Shown: positions 35,101 through 46,039 of the stretch, piece by piece
Layout of the letters: the number at the start of each line of letters is the position of its first letter
Position numbering within the stretch: position 1 is the stretch's first letter
Assembly: GCA_964007475.1 (NCBI GenBank)
Contig: OZ023274.1
Coordinates: forward strand, 74,845,303 to 74,909,302
Source of the DNA: Hybos culiciformis
Taxonomy: Eukaryota > Arthropoda > Insecta > Diptera > Hybotidae
Direction: 5' to 3'
DNA: 64,000 nucleotides
Position numbers and translations under genes: made by a program
Notes under the pieces: generated by a model
What the model was told of the DNA's origin: nothing
Database searches by the model: none
The model's input: only the letters and a program-made list of their open reading frames with translations

Positions 35101-35389
35101 CCAGAATATTTGGCTTAGCAGAGGCCAAATGGATTTGAACGGCTTGGAAATTCGCTTCCAAACCTCGAATGTTACAAAATTGTGTACTGAATTTTTTGCT
35201 CATCCCTACTCAATAAGTGTAAATTAGAGAAAAACTAGTTGGTTCCGACAACAAGCTAACGAACTACGAACCGGCGGTCAACAGTTTTTAAGACCTTATT
35301 GACCTCCAGTACGGCAACGACAAGCGAGTGAAGAAAAGTGCACAGGAATAAAGGATAGGAAATAAGGAAGATTTGGTAACCGCGTCAAG
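32185..35389 (-). mobile_element. non-LTR retrotransposon (LINE), near full length
   Basis: Minus-strand element with a leader of about 190 bp, one long ORF, a roughly 75-bp 3' UTR (GTATCCCACCTAGTGATTTGG) and a poly-A tail seen as the T run 32185-32205. The same 3' end and tail occur in the truncated copy at 38631-39757, which fixes the 3' border. The leader begins near ACTTGACGCGGTTACC (about 35389), and a T run follows on the plus strand. No gag-like ORF1 with zinc knuckles is seen. Because the reading frame is intact the insertion is probably recent. It is far richer in G+C than the surrounding DNA. Confidence 0.9.
32282..35203 (-). CDS. LINE ORF2-type polyprotein: APE endonuclease plus reverse transcriptase
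   Basis: A 973-residue intact frame. Residues 1-230 form an apurinic/apyrimidinic-type endonuclease that nicks target DNA: N11 in FCNIRG, E38 in SETQ, D148 and N150 in FGDFNVHN, and the SDH triad at 222-224. The reverse transcriptase follows, with YRPIALTSVLSKVMESLI near 521, QYGFRSNRSTGD, LDIAKAFDRVWH, SGVPQGCVLSPTLFLIFIND near 650, and the catalytic FADD near 678, then ILGSKI...DLSW. The C-terminal part has the usual KCLGFLKRC, YKSYIRPKLEYNSHIWAG and RRAIRLI motifs of jockey/CR1-group elements. The clade is not assigned. The start at 35203 precedes the endonuclease directly. No RNase H domain or ORF1 was recognised. Confidence 0.92.
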   Translation of the reverse strand: MSKKFSTQFCNIRGLEANFQAVQIHLASAKPNILALSETQVLDNGDPNRFSIPGYDLHSLFVAHRGVAVYIRNDVACYPIIDLKSSSPLFNFLWFKIRTNKHVIHFCFLYRSPQLTGNDHVVEFDLLSDQINQILAKNPESEVLVFGDFNVHNVSWLSHSNRTSPEGRYVEFFSNLNNLIQIISEPTHIPDVNHQGHHLLDLFLTSNPDNYQASISSPLGNSDHCLVSTSFSLDNAGGLSMAPGRMVWTYSQADWDGLASFLGRMDLSSCFLERDVDLCTAVITESILLGMKLFIPHKKVQNKMNTKNPWFNDTCVKAIADRDNAFREYKQNNSLSLLKRWREVRNRCSKICCQQKVLYTQRKRQEILNLPKNSRSFWTFAKSVKQNFCSPTSFPPLVDGDRIISDSVGKANLFAKLFSQNSTLAASAQDPPVLPPVSSSFGRVYFRQRAVLKALKNLNVKKSTGPDGIPAVVLKHTATVLAKPLRNLFYLSYSLGIYPTKWKVVHVQPIPKKGDKCDPSNYRPIALTSVLSKVMESLINNKVKKYLEINKLLSDQQYGFRSNRSTGDLMTYLSDKLNTSLHNSGEACVVALDIAKAFDRVWHSALISKVKSMGLGSAFVNWISNFLSGRSIRAVVDGYQSHIFNINSGVPQGCVLSPTLFLIFINDLLQCTLNPIHSFADDSNLVACYDFINRKSASSNAVTTKRNFLQSSINHDLSKISQWGLLNRVEFNASKTQCCLISRKLSTFDPQFSFQGESIAKSGSLDILGSKITSDLSWKIHIFETAKNAAKCLGFLKRCKQYFSPSDLLNIYKSYIRPKLEYNSHIWAGAPKTHLEYLDKVQRRAIRLIDNHQTTSSLTSLNHRRNVGSLSIFYKYLVGMDTCSLEVKALLPQLQVFSRQTRTASTSHPYFVKIPRCDRTSFGDSFSIRTSRMWNALPLKLFPAASGRLIYDLRRFKKSVNDYLLTVPLFNPV

Positions 35390-36758
35390 TTTTTTTTTTA
35401 TTAATTTTATTTTATTTCGAATAAATTTGTCGACACGAATTTATTTAAACATTTAATTTATTTTGCTTTTTATATTAACATTTTTACATTAAATTCCTAA
35501 CTTTATCCTTGTTATATTCTGATTTTTCTTCGAGGAAAGAAAAAGTCAATTAACTTTGACGAGAAGTATTATTATAATACATAGTACATCACAATTTTGT
35601 AATATCAATAAAGGTTCAAGAACATCCAAGAGTTGATTGCTTAAAGTGATGGAAACAATACTCTTATATTACTTCTAGAACCAAATGGCAATAAAACAAC
35701 ACAAATAATGTATCAAGAGTTATTTTAGATTTATTTTTTTTCAATATTAACCAATTAGTGGACAATTTTTTTTTTTTTTTTTAACTTTTTTATGTGCTTT
35801 TTACTAATGAATTGGCTTTTATCTCTTGAAGAATTCAATTAACACAATGTAGTTGTTATTTATTTTCCTTAGTTATTTGAATGTTGTTAAAATAAAATTT
35901 TACTTATAAATATAATTATAAAAACTTTTAAATTATGATCCAAGTCATGATCTATATATAATCATTTATAAACTAGAATTTAATTTTAATTATATTTGGG
36001 AAATAAAAATAAAATAATAATGTTCTCTATTAAATTTACAAGTGGAACAATGAACGCCAAATTTCAATTAACTTTCAAAATCAAATTTAATAAATGCATA
36101 TTATTTAAAAAATTGTAAAAAAAAAAAATCTCTGCTTTTTTCAATAAATCTTCTTTACTTTTTTCTAATAATATACGTCATAATTCTGTTTCTTATAACT
36201 GGTAACAGAATATTTTATATAAATCAAAATTATATAATTCACAGATATTTAGGTGCAAGTGTATATAAAATTTCAATAAAAATATATATTTTGTGTATAC
36301 TATATTATATATATTATATACGTACAAAGTTTATGTAAGTTAATGCAATTAAATTAAATTTATGGTCAACTGTTCTATATAAGATAATTTCTTTAAAGAT
36401 TTCTGTAAAATTATATTTATATATTAAGAAAATGTTGAATGTATACATTTAGATAAAAGTCAAGTATAATAGTTTTGAAAATTATATAATTTGAAAGAAA
36501 AGGATTAATATAACATTTGCTTTCATTAATATAATATAATTTTCTAGTTTCTAGTTTTCTAAATTAAGATTGAAATTATACAAAATTTAAAAAATTTATC
36601 GTTAAATATAGCATTATATTTTTATAATTGATTATAATTGACTAGTCGGAACCCGTGAAATATTCAAGGAAGTTAAATAAATTTGGAATTTTTGAAATAC
36701 ATTTTTTAATTATATTTTCCGAATTTCACAGTGTTTTTTTACTTACCTCTCTCTATAC
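35390..36758. other. AT-rich non-coding stretch
   Basis: No gene or structured repeat is visible apart from long T runs at 35391-35399 and 35768-35782. Confidence 0.55.
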
Positions 36759-37434
36759 CAGGGCTGCCCAACCAGGCGATCGCGATCTACCAGTCGATCT
36801 CGACACGAATTTGGGTCGATCTTATACTACAGACTAAAAATGTTAAAAAAAAATTTTTGTGAACCCAAAATTTTTTAAATAATTGCTAATAAGTGAACAG
36901 ACTCTTAGGTAACTTATTTTAAATTTTATTTTACTTGCCTATTTTAAGTATGAGAAAACTTCAAAATTACTGAATTCTAGCGATTTATTTGAATTTGACT
37001 CAAATTTGTTTGAATATTTTAGTTTCGATTTAGAATTCACGTGACCAACTACTTATTATTATTTTGGTAATTATATTATTTAAATTTTGAATTACTTGTT
37101 TTATTGTTTCTGTACAAAGTTTTTTTTAACTTTTCCCAGCCCTAATCGTGAGCGTTGCAAAGAAAACTAAAATCTACCATTATCACGATGATATATTTTT
37201 TATTTAATTATATTTTTTATTTAATTTTAAATAAAGTTATATTTTTTAATTGATAAATTTTTTAATTGATAATTTACATTTGTTTTGACTTGTTTTGTGT
37301 CAATTTTTTCGTATTTTAAATTGAAATGAAATAAACTCAAGTTATACCGATCAAATTTTTTTGTATATGGGTAGATCTCGATGTATTGGATTAAAAAAAG
37401 TCGAACTTTAGTACAAAAAGGATGGGCAGGCCTG
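36759..37434. mobile_element. hAT MITE (CAGGGCTGCCCA ends)
   Basis: It starts CAGGGCTGCCCAACCAGG and ends TGGGCAGGCCTG, with perfect 8-bp duplications CTCTATAC at 36751-36758 and 37435-37442. Subterminal GATCGCGATC, CGATCT and GTAGATCTCGA motifs occur near the two ends, as in the element at 24052. No transposase remnant was recognised in its 676 bp. Confidence 0.88.
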
Positions 37435-38630
37435 CTCTATACCGTTACTCTATCTCACTCACAAAATGTTTATTTTTAACTCCAAAAAAATTATTATTAA
37501 TTCTATTTCTATATCACTAAAAAGAAATATTTTTAACGATTTAAAGTAGTCTCAGTTTGAGAACCAGAGGGGCTCTTAATTTGAATTTGAAGAGATATTT
37601 TTTTGAAATATATTTTATGAAACTTTTGACAACAATAATTATTATTAATTCCTCAAATTTTAAATTACAAAAAAAAAAAATACATACATAGATACATGGT
37701 CGAATTCCTATTAATATTATGATGTTTATAATTGATTGAAAATTTCCACAATTTTTATTATTATTAAAGTTTTGATTGAATCTGAGAAATAATGTTAATA
37801 TTTTTTAAATGTAAATTGCGCTTAATTTTGATTTCAAGCACAGTATAGAGAGAATATAATTATTTTTTCTATAATTTTTTCAAGGTTCTTTATTTAATTT
37901 AAATAATCTACAAACAGCCATGCCATTACTTATATAAACATCAACAAAATTGACCTGCTGGATATAAAAAAAAATATTAATTTTAAAGATTAAATTTTAA
38001 AGGATACAGGTTTAATTTGATGTAATATTTCCTTAATAAAAAAAATTATAAGAATTTGCACGAAGCGTGAGTTTTTCAATATCGGAAGCACACTAATAGA
38101 ATTTAATATTTTTTAGAATTAGAAATAACACCATAATAAATAAGCCAAGATATTGAAATGCTCTGAAATACATAGGTTCATTTTAATTATTTTGAAGTTA
38201 ACTTTGGTACATTTAATGTTAATTATTGATCCGAATGTTTTTTACTTTAAGGTCGGTATTCAACTGGAGATAAAATCAACTTTTTCATATAAAATTTTAT
38301 CTGAGATAAATTTTAGTTGAGTGAATTTAATTTATCGGTACCCAACTGAAGATAAATGGAAATTTATCTGAGTAAAAATTGTATGAAAATTTTTTCACTC
38401 AAATAAATTTTATTTCAAAAATTTATCTTACAAAGAATGTTTTGAACATTCTTTTCAAGATAAATTTTGACATTAGGTCGTGTAAAAAGAATTTGACGTT
38501 TGTTGTTTGAAGAAAACAAACAAAAATCAGAAACTAAAATAATTTCTAAACTGAAATTGGTAAAAAATATTAAAATTAAAATAATTGTTTAATTTAATAA
38601 AATAAAATAATATTGGTAAAATTAATTAAA

Positions 38631-39668
38631 TGGCCGTTCTATTCGTGCTGTTGTGGATGGGTACCAGTCACAAATTTTCAATATCAACTCCGGTGTACCC
38701 CAAGGGTGCGTTCTCTCACCAACCCTCTTTCTAATTTTCATTAATGATCTTCTGCAATCTACTCTAAACCCCATCCACAGCTTCGCCGATGACAGTAATT
38801 TGGTAGCAAGCTACGATTTTATTAATAGAAAATCAGCATCCTCAAATGCTGTTACTACGAAACGAAATTTCTTGCAAAGTAGCATAAATCACGACCTTTC
38901 AAAAATTGCACAATGGGGTCTTCTCAACAGAGTTGAGTTCAACGCATCCAAAACCCAATGCTGCCTAATTTCTGAAAGCTGTTAACTTTCGATCCCCAAT
39001 TTTCCTTTCAAGGAGAAAGTATTGTCAAATCTGGAAGCCTTAACATTTTAGGTTCGAAAATAACTTGCGATTTAAGCTGGAAAATTCATATTTTCGAAAC
39101 GGCAAAAAACGCAGCGAAATGTCTTGGTTTTCTAAAAAGATGTAAACAATACTTTTCCCCCTCTGATCTCTTAAACATTTATAAATCCTACATACGACCG
39201 AAATTAGAATATAATTCACATATATGGGCTGGTGCTCCAAAAACCCACCTTGAGTACCTGGACAAAGTTCAGAGAAGGGCTATTAGATTGATAAACAATC
39301 ACCAAACCACCAGCTCATTAACATCACTCAATCACCGTCGCAATGTAGGTTCACTTTCCATTTTTTATAAATACCTTGTTGGAATGGATACGTGTTCCCT
39401 GGAAGTAAAAGCCCTACTTCCTTCACTTCAAGTATTTTCACGTCAAACACGTACCGCCACAACGTCACACCCATATTCCGTCAAAATTCCCATATGTGAT
39501 AGAACGAGCTTCGGAGATTCGTTTTCAATTCGCACCTCGAGAATGTGGAATGCTCTCCCATTAAAGTTGTTCCCGACAGCTGGTGGACGCTTAATATACG
39601 ACTTGCGCCGTTTTAAGAAAAGTGTAAATGATTACCTACTAACTGTCCCACTTTTTAATCCCGTCTAA
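38631..39668 (+). pseudogene. LINE reverse-transcriptase C-terminal fragment, frameshifted
   Basis: It begins within the reverse transcriptase just upstream of the GVPQG motif, keeps SGVPQGCVLSPTLFLIFIND and FADD, then loses one base near 38971 (ATTTCTG where the intact copy has ATTTCCAG). This puts a stop at 38983-38985. Reading continues in the shifted frame with the same motifs to the normal stop after VPLFNPV at 39668. Apart from the frameshift the damage is slight, so the insertion is young. Confidence 0.9.
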
Positions 39669-39757
39669 ATTTCCTGTCCTCATTACCAAATCCATACTTC
39701 TTTAGTATAAAAGGTATCCCACCTAGTGATTTGGTAACTTTAATAAAAAAAAAAAAA
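38631..39757 (+). mobile_element. 5'-truncated copy of the 32-35-kb LINE
   Basis: The sequence is very similar to the last third of the minus-strand LINE, starts abruptly at TGGCCGTTCTATTCG, includes the whole 3' UTR and ends in a 13-A tail at 39757. 5' truncation is typical of target-primed reverse transcription. AAATGG precedes the start and follows the tail, a possible short target duplication that overlaps the LINE sequence itself. Confidence 0.92.
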
Positions 39758-40231
39758 TGGATGAAAGTTGGGAGGTAAGTAAATTAGTGTCAATTTTTAT
39801 CTCACTCAATAATGTTCCTTTTCAAGATAAAATTTATCTTGTACTTTATCTTCAGTTGAATACCGGCCTTTAGAAAACAAAATTTAATTTGATTTATTTG
39901 AATATTTAAAAATTATATCGTCAATCAATAAAAAAAATTAAATTAGTATACTTTTCAGCGCAAATAATGAATTTCCTTCACTCATTATTCTTATTCTTAT
40001 ACATAATTCCCTTTCCTAATGTTTTTTTTAGTGTCTCTGACATTAAAGGGAATTTAATTCTTATCGCTTTCACATTATTGAGAATGCATAATTTAAAATC
40101 ATTATTCGCTACATTGAAATTTAGTTTAACGCCTGCTATGAAATTTAGCCGTTAATAAAAATCCATATAAAAAATAATGATTTCAAAAATTTTTCCATTA
40201 GTACAGAATTTCAGTATTGAAAAGCGACATC

Positions 40232-40903
40232 TAGGGTTTCCATACTCGGTTATCGAGTACTCGGTTACTCGGTTATTTCCCTGTTTTTTACATTACTCGA
40301 AAATCGGTTTTTCGGCTTTAATACTCGGTTATTATTTAAACTATATTGTAGAGGGAAAATAAACATCAAATGAATTCAAATTTAAAAAAAATATGTAATT
40401 AGGCTTGAAAAAAATATAGTTTTGGTTTTTTGTTTTTAAAATTGCAGTCCAAATTGAAAACTAGTAAGTAAGCTTTGCCAAAAAATGTTTTGGTTTTTCT
40501 TTTTAATATCAAAATAAGTTTATTCGACAAACTGGAAACTAATAGTAAAGTTTTGATCACGAATAATAGTTCTAATATTGGAAATAATATAAAAGACTTA
40601 AAATCTGATTTTAAATATTAGATGGAACCAAAAAGCGTACGAAGAATCTTGAATGATTATACGAAGCCTTATTAACTATTAAGGCAACATCAACCGCAAC
40701 GGAAAGGGTTAGACCTTAAACCTCGAATCGTTAGAACTAGAAGTACTAATATTAATTTTTTTTTTTTTAATAAGGATTAATAATCATTTAAATGTAACTT
40801 ATGTTTTTTTTTAAATACTCGGTTAATCGAGTACTCGGTTAATTTTCCTAACAGATACTCGAAAACTCGGTTAATTGATTTTGCCGAGTAATTGGAAACC
40901 CTA
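40232..40903 (+). mobile_element. hAT element (TAGGGTTTCC ends) with ACTCGG subterminal motifs
   Basis: Perfect TAGGGTTTCCA...TGGAAACCCTA inverted ends are flanked by perfect 8-bp duplications GCGACATC (40224-40231 and 40904-40911). Both subterminal regions are packed with ACTCGG/CGAGT copies (for example CGAGTACTCGG). A short transposase trace is present inside. The element is 672 bp and internally deleted. Confidence 0.92.
40663..40740 (+). pseudogene. trace of hAT transposase dimerisation region
   Basis: The frame from 40663 reads EALLTIKATSTATERV, matching the common hAT C-terminal pattern (P-A-T-S-x-x-S-E-R-xF), and stops soon after. A neighbouring frame then gives LKPRIVRT, similar to the region that normally follows. 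Only about 25 residues remain. Confidence 0.6.
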
Positions 40904-41757
40904 GCGACATCTATACCAAAATTCTCTTTGAATGGGAAATTTTTTGTAATCATAATAATGAATTATAAATTTGCATTCTTTCTTAATATAAGAAAGCATG
41001 TAGAAAAAAATATGTATTGTAAATAAAACGTAATATAGGGGTAATTCCTATTGAATGCACGTTCTGAATTCATTATTAAATTTTTACCTATTCTTTTTTT
41101 TTTGTTAAATATTTAAATCTTTTCTACGAAAGCACTCAATACGTTCAATATATGAAGGATTCGTCCCTGGTATAGGTATAAAAATAAAAGAAAATTTATT
41201 TCCATATGTATTTCGTAATGCAGAAATTTATTAAAATATGAACTTACTAGATACACATTATAACTTAATGATATTATGTTTATTTTATGGACAGTGCATA
41301 TATATTTCGAAAAATCTTTTTTAATAAAATTTAACAAAATTATATTTCCTACATTTACTGTACCATCAGCATAAAATATTTGAAAACTGAAATAAATAAA
41401 ATTTATTCATCATTTTGCTGATAAACAATTGTTGTCCACATCCACATCATCAAAAAAATACATATCCATGTAGTATATTCGCATCACCTATTACAATAGA
41501 ATTTGGGAATATTCATCATCTTTATTTATCTTTCTCTTAGCCAATACTTCATTTATGTCAAGATAGTGTATGAAGTGTTGGAAAAATAGAAAGTCAATTA
41601 CTTCTTGTCATTTCAAATAGTCCAAGAAAGTACGTTCTGTTTTAGTTTTCAAAATCTTGGTATAGTTAACAAACGAAGAAGTATATTTGATCGAATACAA
41701 AAATAGTAAGCATATAAAAGTAAAAATCTCAGGAGAATTAGAAATTAGAATATTGAT

Positions 41758-44298
41758 TCTACCATTTAAACTTAAATTTAAAGTGGTTTTAAAAATATTT
41801 TGATTTAAAAAAAATCACTTGAGAGTTTGTGTCGAAAATTGTCTGAGCTTTAAGAAACTTAAACAAGAAGTATCTTTGTTAGAGAAGAACTATTAACCTG
41901 AATAATAATTATTGTTAATGATAGTTAGTTTTTTAATTGAAGGCAAGTAATTTTAAATACACCTACCAAGAAAAATGTTTTTCAAAATATAAATGATTTT
42001 TTTTGATTTTGATTTATTTTTATACCTGAAAAATATTTATATTTAATTTTTATTATAATGATGTGAGCTAAATGTGGATTTGACGAATCTGTTCATTCTA
42101 TATATGGTAGACAAATTTACTCATAATTACATTTACAACTAATTTTCTTGAAATAAGATATATTATTTATTTAGAAAAACAAAATAACATATTCCACAAA
42201 TTCACTTTACCGTAAATAATTTTTTTATTTCGTATTATATTTTTCTTTTTTTTCATTTGGAAATCCTATTTAGACCTACTTTTGTAACTACTTAACTTTT
42301 CTATTAAAAACATATATGTACATACTTAAGTGCCTAAAGAAGAAAATATTTATCCTTGCATTAAGAAAAATATTTTTGCTGAAAAAAAACAAATAAAACC
42401 GATAAATATAGATAACTCTTAAAACTTAATTTAACTTTCTTAAATTGATGAAGTGTATTTTCTCATTACTGACTACAGGATAATTAAGAAATACATGTTC
42501 CCAAAACATTTTTCTTAAAATATATTCAGTTATGCGATAATGATGTGTAAATAGGGTAATTTATTTTTGAAATTCTAAATTTTAATTTTCGAAAAAGAAC
42601 AAGACAGTCATTAAACTTTTATTTAGGGATACTGGAAAAATAATTTATTCTAATAATAAATCTATTCATTATAAAATGGAAATCTAAAATTCAACTATTT
42701 ATGCAGATAATTAATTAATTATGTAGGATCTGTTTATAGTGTTATGGAATATATATAATATTTTTAAAGGAAATATTTAAATCAAGATAAAAAAAGGATT
42801 TGACTTATGTTCCTATTGTAATCTTAACCCTGTTTTGAATGGAATCCTATTTGAACTTCAAACGCTTTAGTATATAATTTTAATTTTTCCTATAGCAAGA
42901 ATTTGCAAGAATTTTCCGGGAAAAAGAAGTTTTTATTTTCTGAGAAATCACGACATGAAAATTATAAAGACAGATTTTATTCGCGTCCTATATTCTTTTT
43001 CCCAATTGACGTAGGAGGTAAAATAACTTAGAAACTTATCTAATTAAAAAAACTTATAAAAAATAAATTTTCTCTGTTTTATTCCAAACTGGCTAATTGA
43101 TTTATTTTCGTTGTTATAGAAAACTTAGTTACGATTTGTTTTTCAATTTCTTAGATTTTAACAAAATTGTGGTTATCTTAACACACTCACTAAACATGTT
43201 GATATGTTGTTTCCATAGTATCTTATATTTTATTTAGAAAATTGTTTTATTTTTTGTGTCATTAGTATTCCATAAAAAAAAATATAAATAAAACAAGATT
43301 TATTGCGAGTTTTTAAAAAAGTAATTTTTCATCAAAGAAAAGTTATATTGTAAAACAAAGTGAAAAAACATTTTTATTTTCTTTTACTATTTAGAAGAAA
43401 AAGAATAAATTTTTATGTAAACTAATAAATAACTATGGGACACGTATAATAAATTAGTCTTGTATTTCTTAAATAAATAGAACTTTCAGATGCATACATG
43501 TACCATTATTATGTTAACTTAAATAGTAATATTTTTTTTAAACCACGTAGTACAGAAGACACAACTAGCCAAAATTTTTAAGAATTCAAATAAAAAAAAA
43601 TGTAAAAATAAAATTTTATTTAATGAACCAAATATTCAAAACACTCCTTATACACTTTTATTTGACACATACTCGACAATATAGCATATCGGGAAGTGAT
43701 TGAAAAATCTTTCACCAGATTTATTTCCGACAGACAAGAATAGAAGTTTGTAAAAAAAAAGGCAGAAATTATAAAGTTGATCCTGTTTTGAGGAAGCTAA
43801 CTCTCTGGAAACCTGAGATACAATAAACTTTATTTTTTGCTGTTTTTAAATGTCAAATATTATTTTAGAAAATTTGCCACTGTTTTTGTAAAAACATTGA
43901 GACATCACATGTCTACAATTTTCTTTTCATCCACATGGCATAGATGAAATAAAGTGTACTTTTGCTATTTCTCGATTTGTATTCCTAAAAATAGTTTTCC
44001 ATTAAATTTTTGTTTTACGGAATTAAATGCATAGAATGACAAAATTGCGGAAAGCAAAACATTAACTCAGCAGCATAGATAAGAATCACAATTGATAGCA
44101 ATTGAAATAAAATTTATATTTATTTAATAAAAAAAAAAAAACAATTTAATATAAATAAAAACAAAATAACAAATGGGAATTGGTTGCAGAGGAATAAAAT
44201 ACTTAATCAAAAAATATCAATCAATATCATTTTATTTAAAATTAATAGCATTTTTGGAAGCTGAAATCAATTTAAAAAAAATACATAATACTATTATA
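41758..44298. other. AT-rich non-coding stretch
   Basis: No supported gene or repeat was found. Confidence 0.55.
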
Positions 44299-44557
44299 TC
44301 GTCTGCTCAGAAATGAAACAACGTTTGATATTTATACGTCATTATTAGATAATAGCACCATTCGATTCCTCGTACTCGATTTTATAAGTACAACTATTTT
44401 GCAATATTCTTAATGTTGATTAAAATGTGTTTTTTAGATGAAAATTTTACGTTACTTGATATTTTTGCATACGTTTTTTTTAATTTTCAAATCTTTAAAC
44501 TCAAATTACTCGAAACTATACTTTTCATTATACATTGTTTCATTTCTCAGCAGACGA
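44299..44557. mobile_element. 259-bp MITE, TA target
   Basis: Inverted ends TCGTCTGCTCAGAAATGAAA and TTTCATTTCTCAGCAGACGA (one mismatch) are bordered by TA on both sides (44297-44298 and 44558-44559). This suggests a Tc1/mariner-type MITE. The 83-codon frame beginning at 44413 starts inside it and is not considered real. Confidence 0.85.
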
Positions 44558-44559
44558 TA

Positions 44560-46035
44560 TATATACTACACATATTATATTATGATATATACATGATATG
44601 TGTTATTTTTTTTAACGATTCTTCAATTTTTTATTTATGTTGGAGTAAGCATTTTTTTTTTTGATTGACCATTAATTATAATTTTTTTTTTTTACTATAA
44701 CAGAAAAACATTGAAAGTTTTTTTTTAACTACGAAATTGTAAAAACAAGTAATTGAGTTCGAAAAGAATAATATCAATCTTGTATCAATTGACGAAGTTT
44801 ATGATTCAATGAATTCAACATACAAAACATGTTGTACTAGTATTTTTTAAAATTAAATTTAAGATAAAAATAATTATGTACTATAGATCTTCTTAAGAAA
44901 AACATTTTTTGGATGTGAATATTCTTTTATAAAAATTTTGGAAGTTCACTCTATGTCTTGTCAATGCATTTATACGTACATGTATAAAAATAAGCTCTTG
45001 AATATAATAAATTATAAAAAAAATCAAAAAATTTTGCAGTCATTTTGAAAATTTTTATGTTTTTTATGAACAAAATCTTAGAAAATTGATATTTTCTGTT
45101 GTATTTTGTGTTATATCGATAATTCAAAATTGGTTTTGAACCCTGTGTCTTTTGGTATAAGGTCGCATCATATATTATTTACTAAAAAAAGGAATGTTGA
45201 TATATATTTAATGGAAGAAGAACAAAATAATTTAATCATCAAATTTCGATAAATATAATTTTTTGTTAAATTTATTTCATGAAAATCTAAATCTATTAAC
45301 AGGAAGCAATTTATTTTACAGAATTTTCAAAAATCAAATAAGAAAAAAAAAATTGTTTTCTCATTTTCATTTATAAAATTAAATAAAAAATTATAACTTT
45401 TTGATTTGTTTTCCTTAAAAATATTTTTATTGTATATATGTATGTCTAAAAGTTATAAAAGTTAAGAAAAATCTTAAATGTATGTATAATAATTGTTGTG
45501 GAATACCCAAAAGATTTTCTGTTTTACTTCAATAATTTTTATTAGAAAAATAAATCTTTTTTTTTTTGGTTTAATTTTATTTGGTTGCAAATACATTTTA
45601 AATTGATAGATCTTTTATGTTATGTATATATGTATATTTTTATTTGTAGCTTTGTAGCTCTGTTATAAATAAATATTTAAGGCATAATAATACTGTAAAT
45701 GATGTTGTTGTCTGTTGTTAAGATGCTGAAAATCATTTCTTCCTGTACAATAAAACAACAATGCAGTGTTTCATACATATTTCCACAAATCAATAAAGTA
45801 ATTGAGCCATTATTTTCATAAAAAAGTTCTTCAAAAATTATTATATTGATGAAATTTGGAAAATAAATTGGATTAGAGCCACATTTTTTTTTTTAAGAAA
45901 AAGTTTAAGTTCTTTTTACCGCCTTGAATTGTTCGTAAAGCAATGACTGATAAATAGCACATTTTTATTTTTTCTTCAAACTTATGGAATTTCTATACCT
46001 AATACTAATTTTTATTTTTATTTTCTGCCTTTTTT
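44560..46035. other. AT-rich non-coding stretch
   Basis: Nothing recognisable apart from homopolymers. Confidence 0.55.
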
Positions 46036-46039
46036 ACGT

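Larger units (their letters stand above)
38250..39869. mobile_element. PIF/Harbinger-type element with TTA duplication, split by a LINE
   Basis: The ends are AGGTCGGTATTCAACTG and CAGTTGAATACCGGCCT, 17-bp inverted repeats with one mismatch, bordered by TTA on both sides (38247-38249 and 39870-39872). A 3-bp TWA duplication is characteristic of PIF/Harbinger elements. Inside are many TTTATCT/AGATAAA motifs in both orientations. After removing the LINE (38631-39757) about 490 bp remain, without coding capacity. Confidence 0.82.
37635..41757 (-). repeat. repeat unit copy 2, inverted and circularly permuted (C-A-X-B on the minus strand)
   Basis: On the plus strand the order is B (37635-38058), X (38059-41176, no counterpart in copy 1), A (41177-41356) and C (41353-41757), all reverse complements of the segments at 23416-25635. 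C and A are fused here at a shared AAAT, although in copy 1 they are the outer ends. The B/C join that is internal in copy 1 forms the outer ends here. Sample identity in C is very high over several hundred bases. X holds a Harbinger-type element, a truncated LINE and a hAT. Confidence 0.85.

Noticed and set aside
39040..39240. 66-codon minus-strand frame
   Set aside because: Antisense to the truncated LINE copy.
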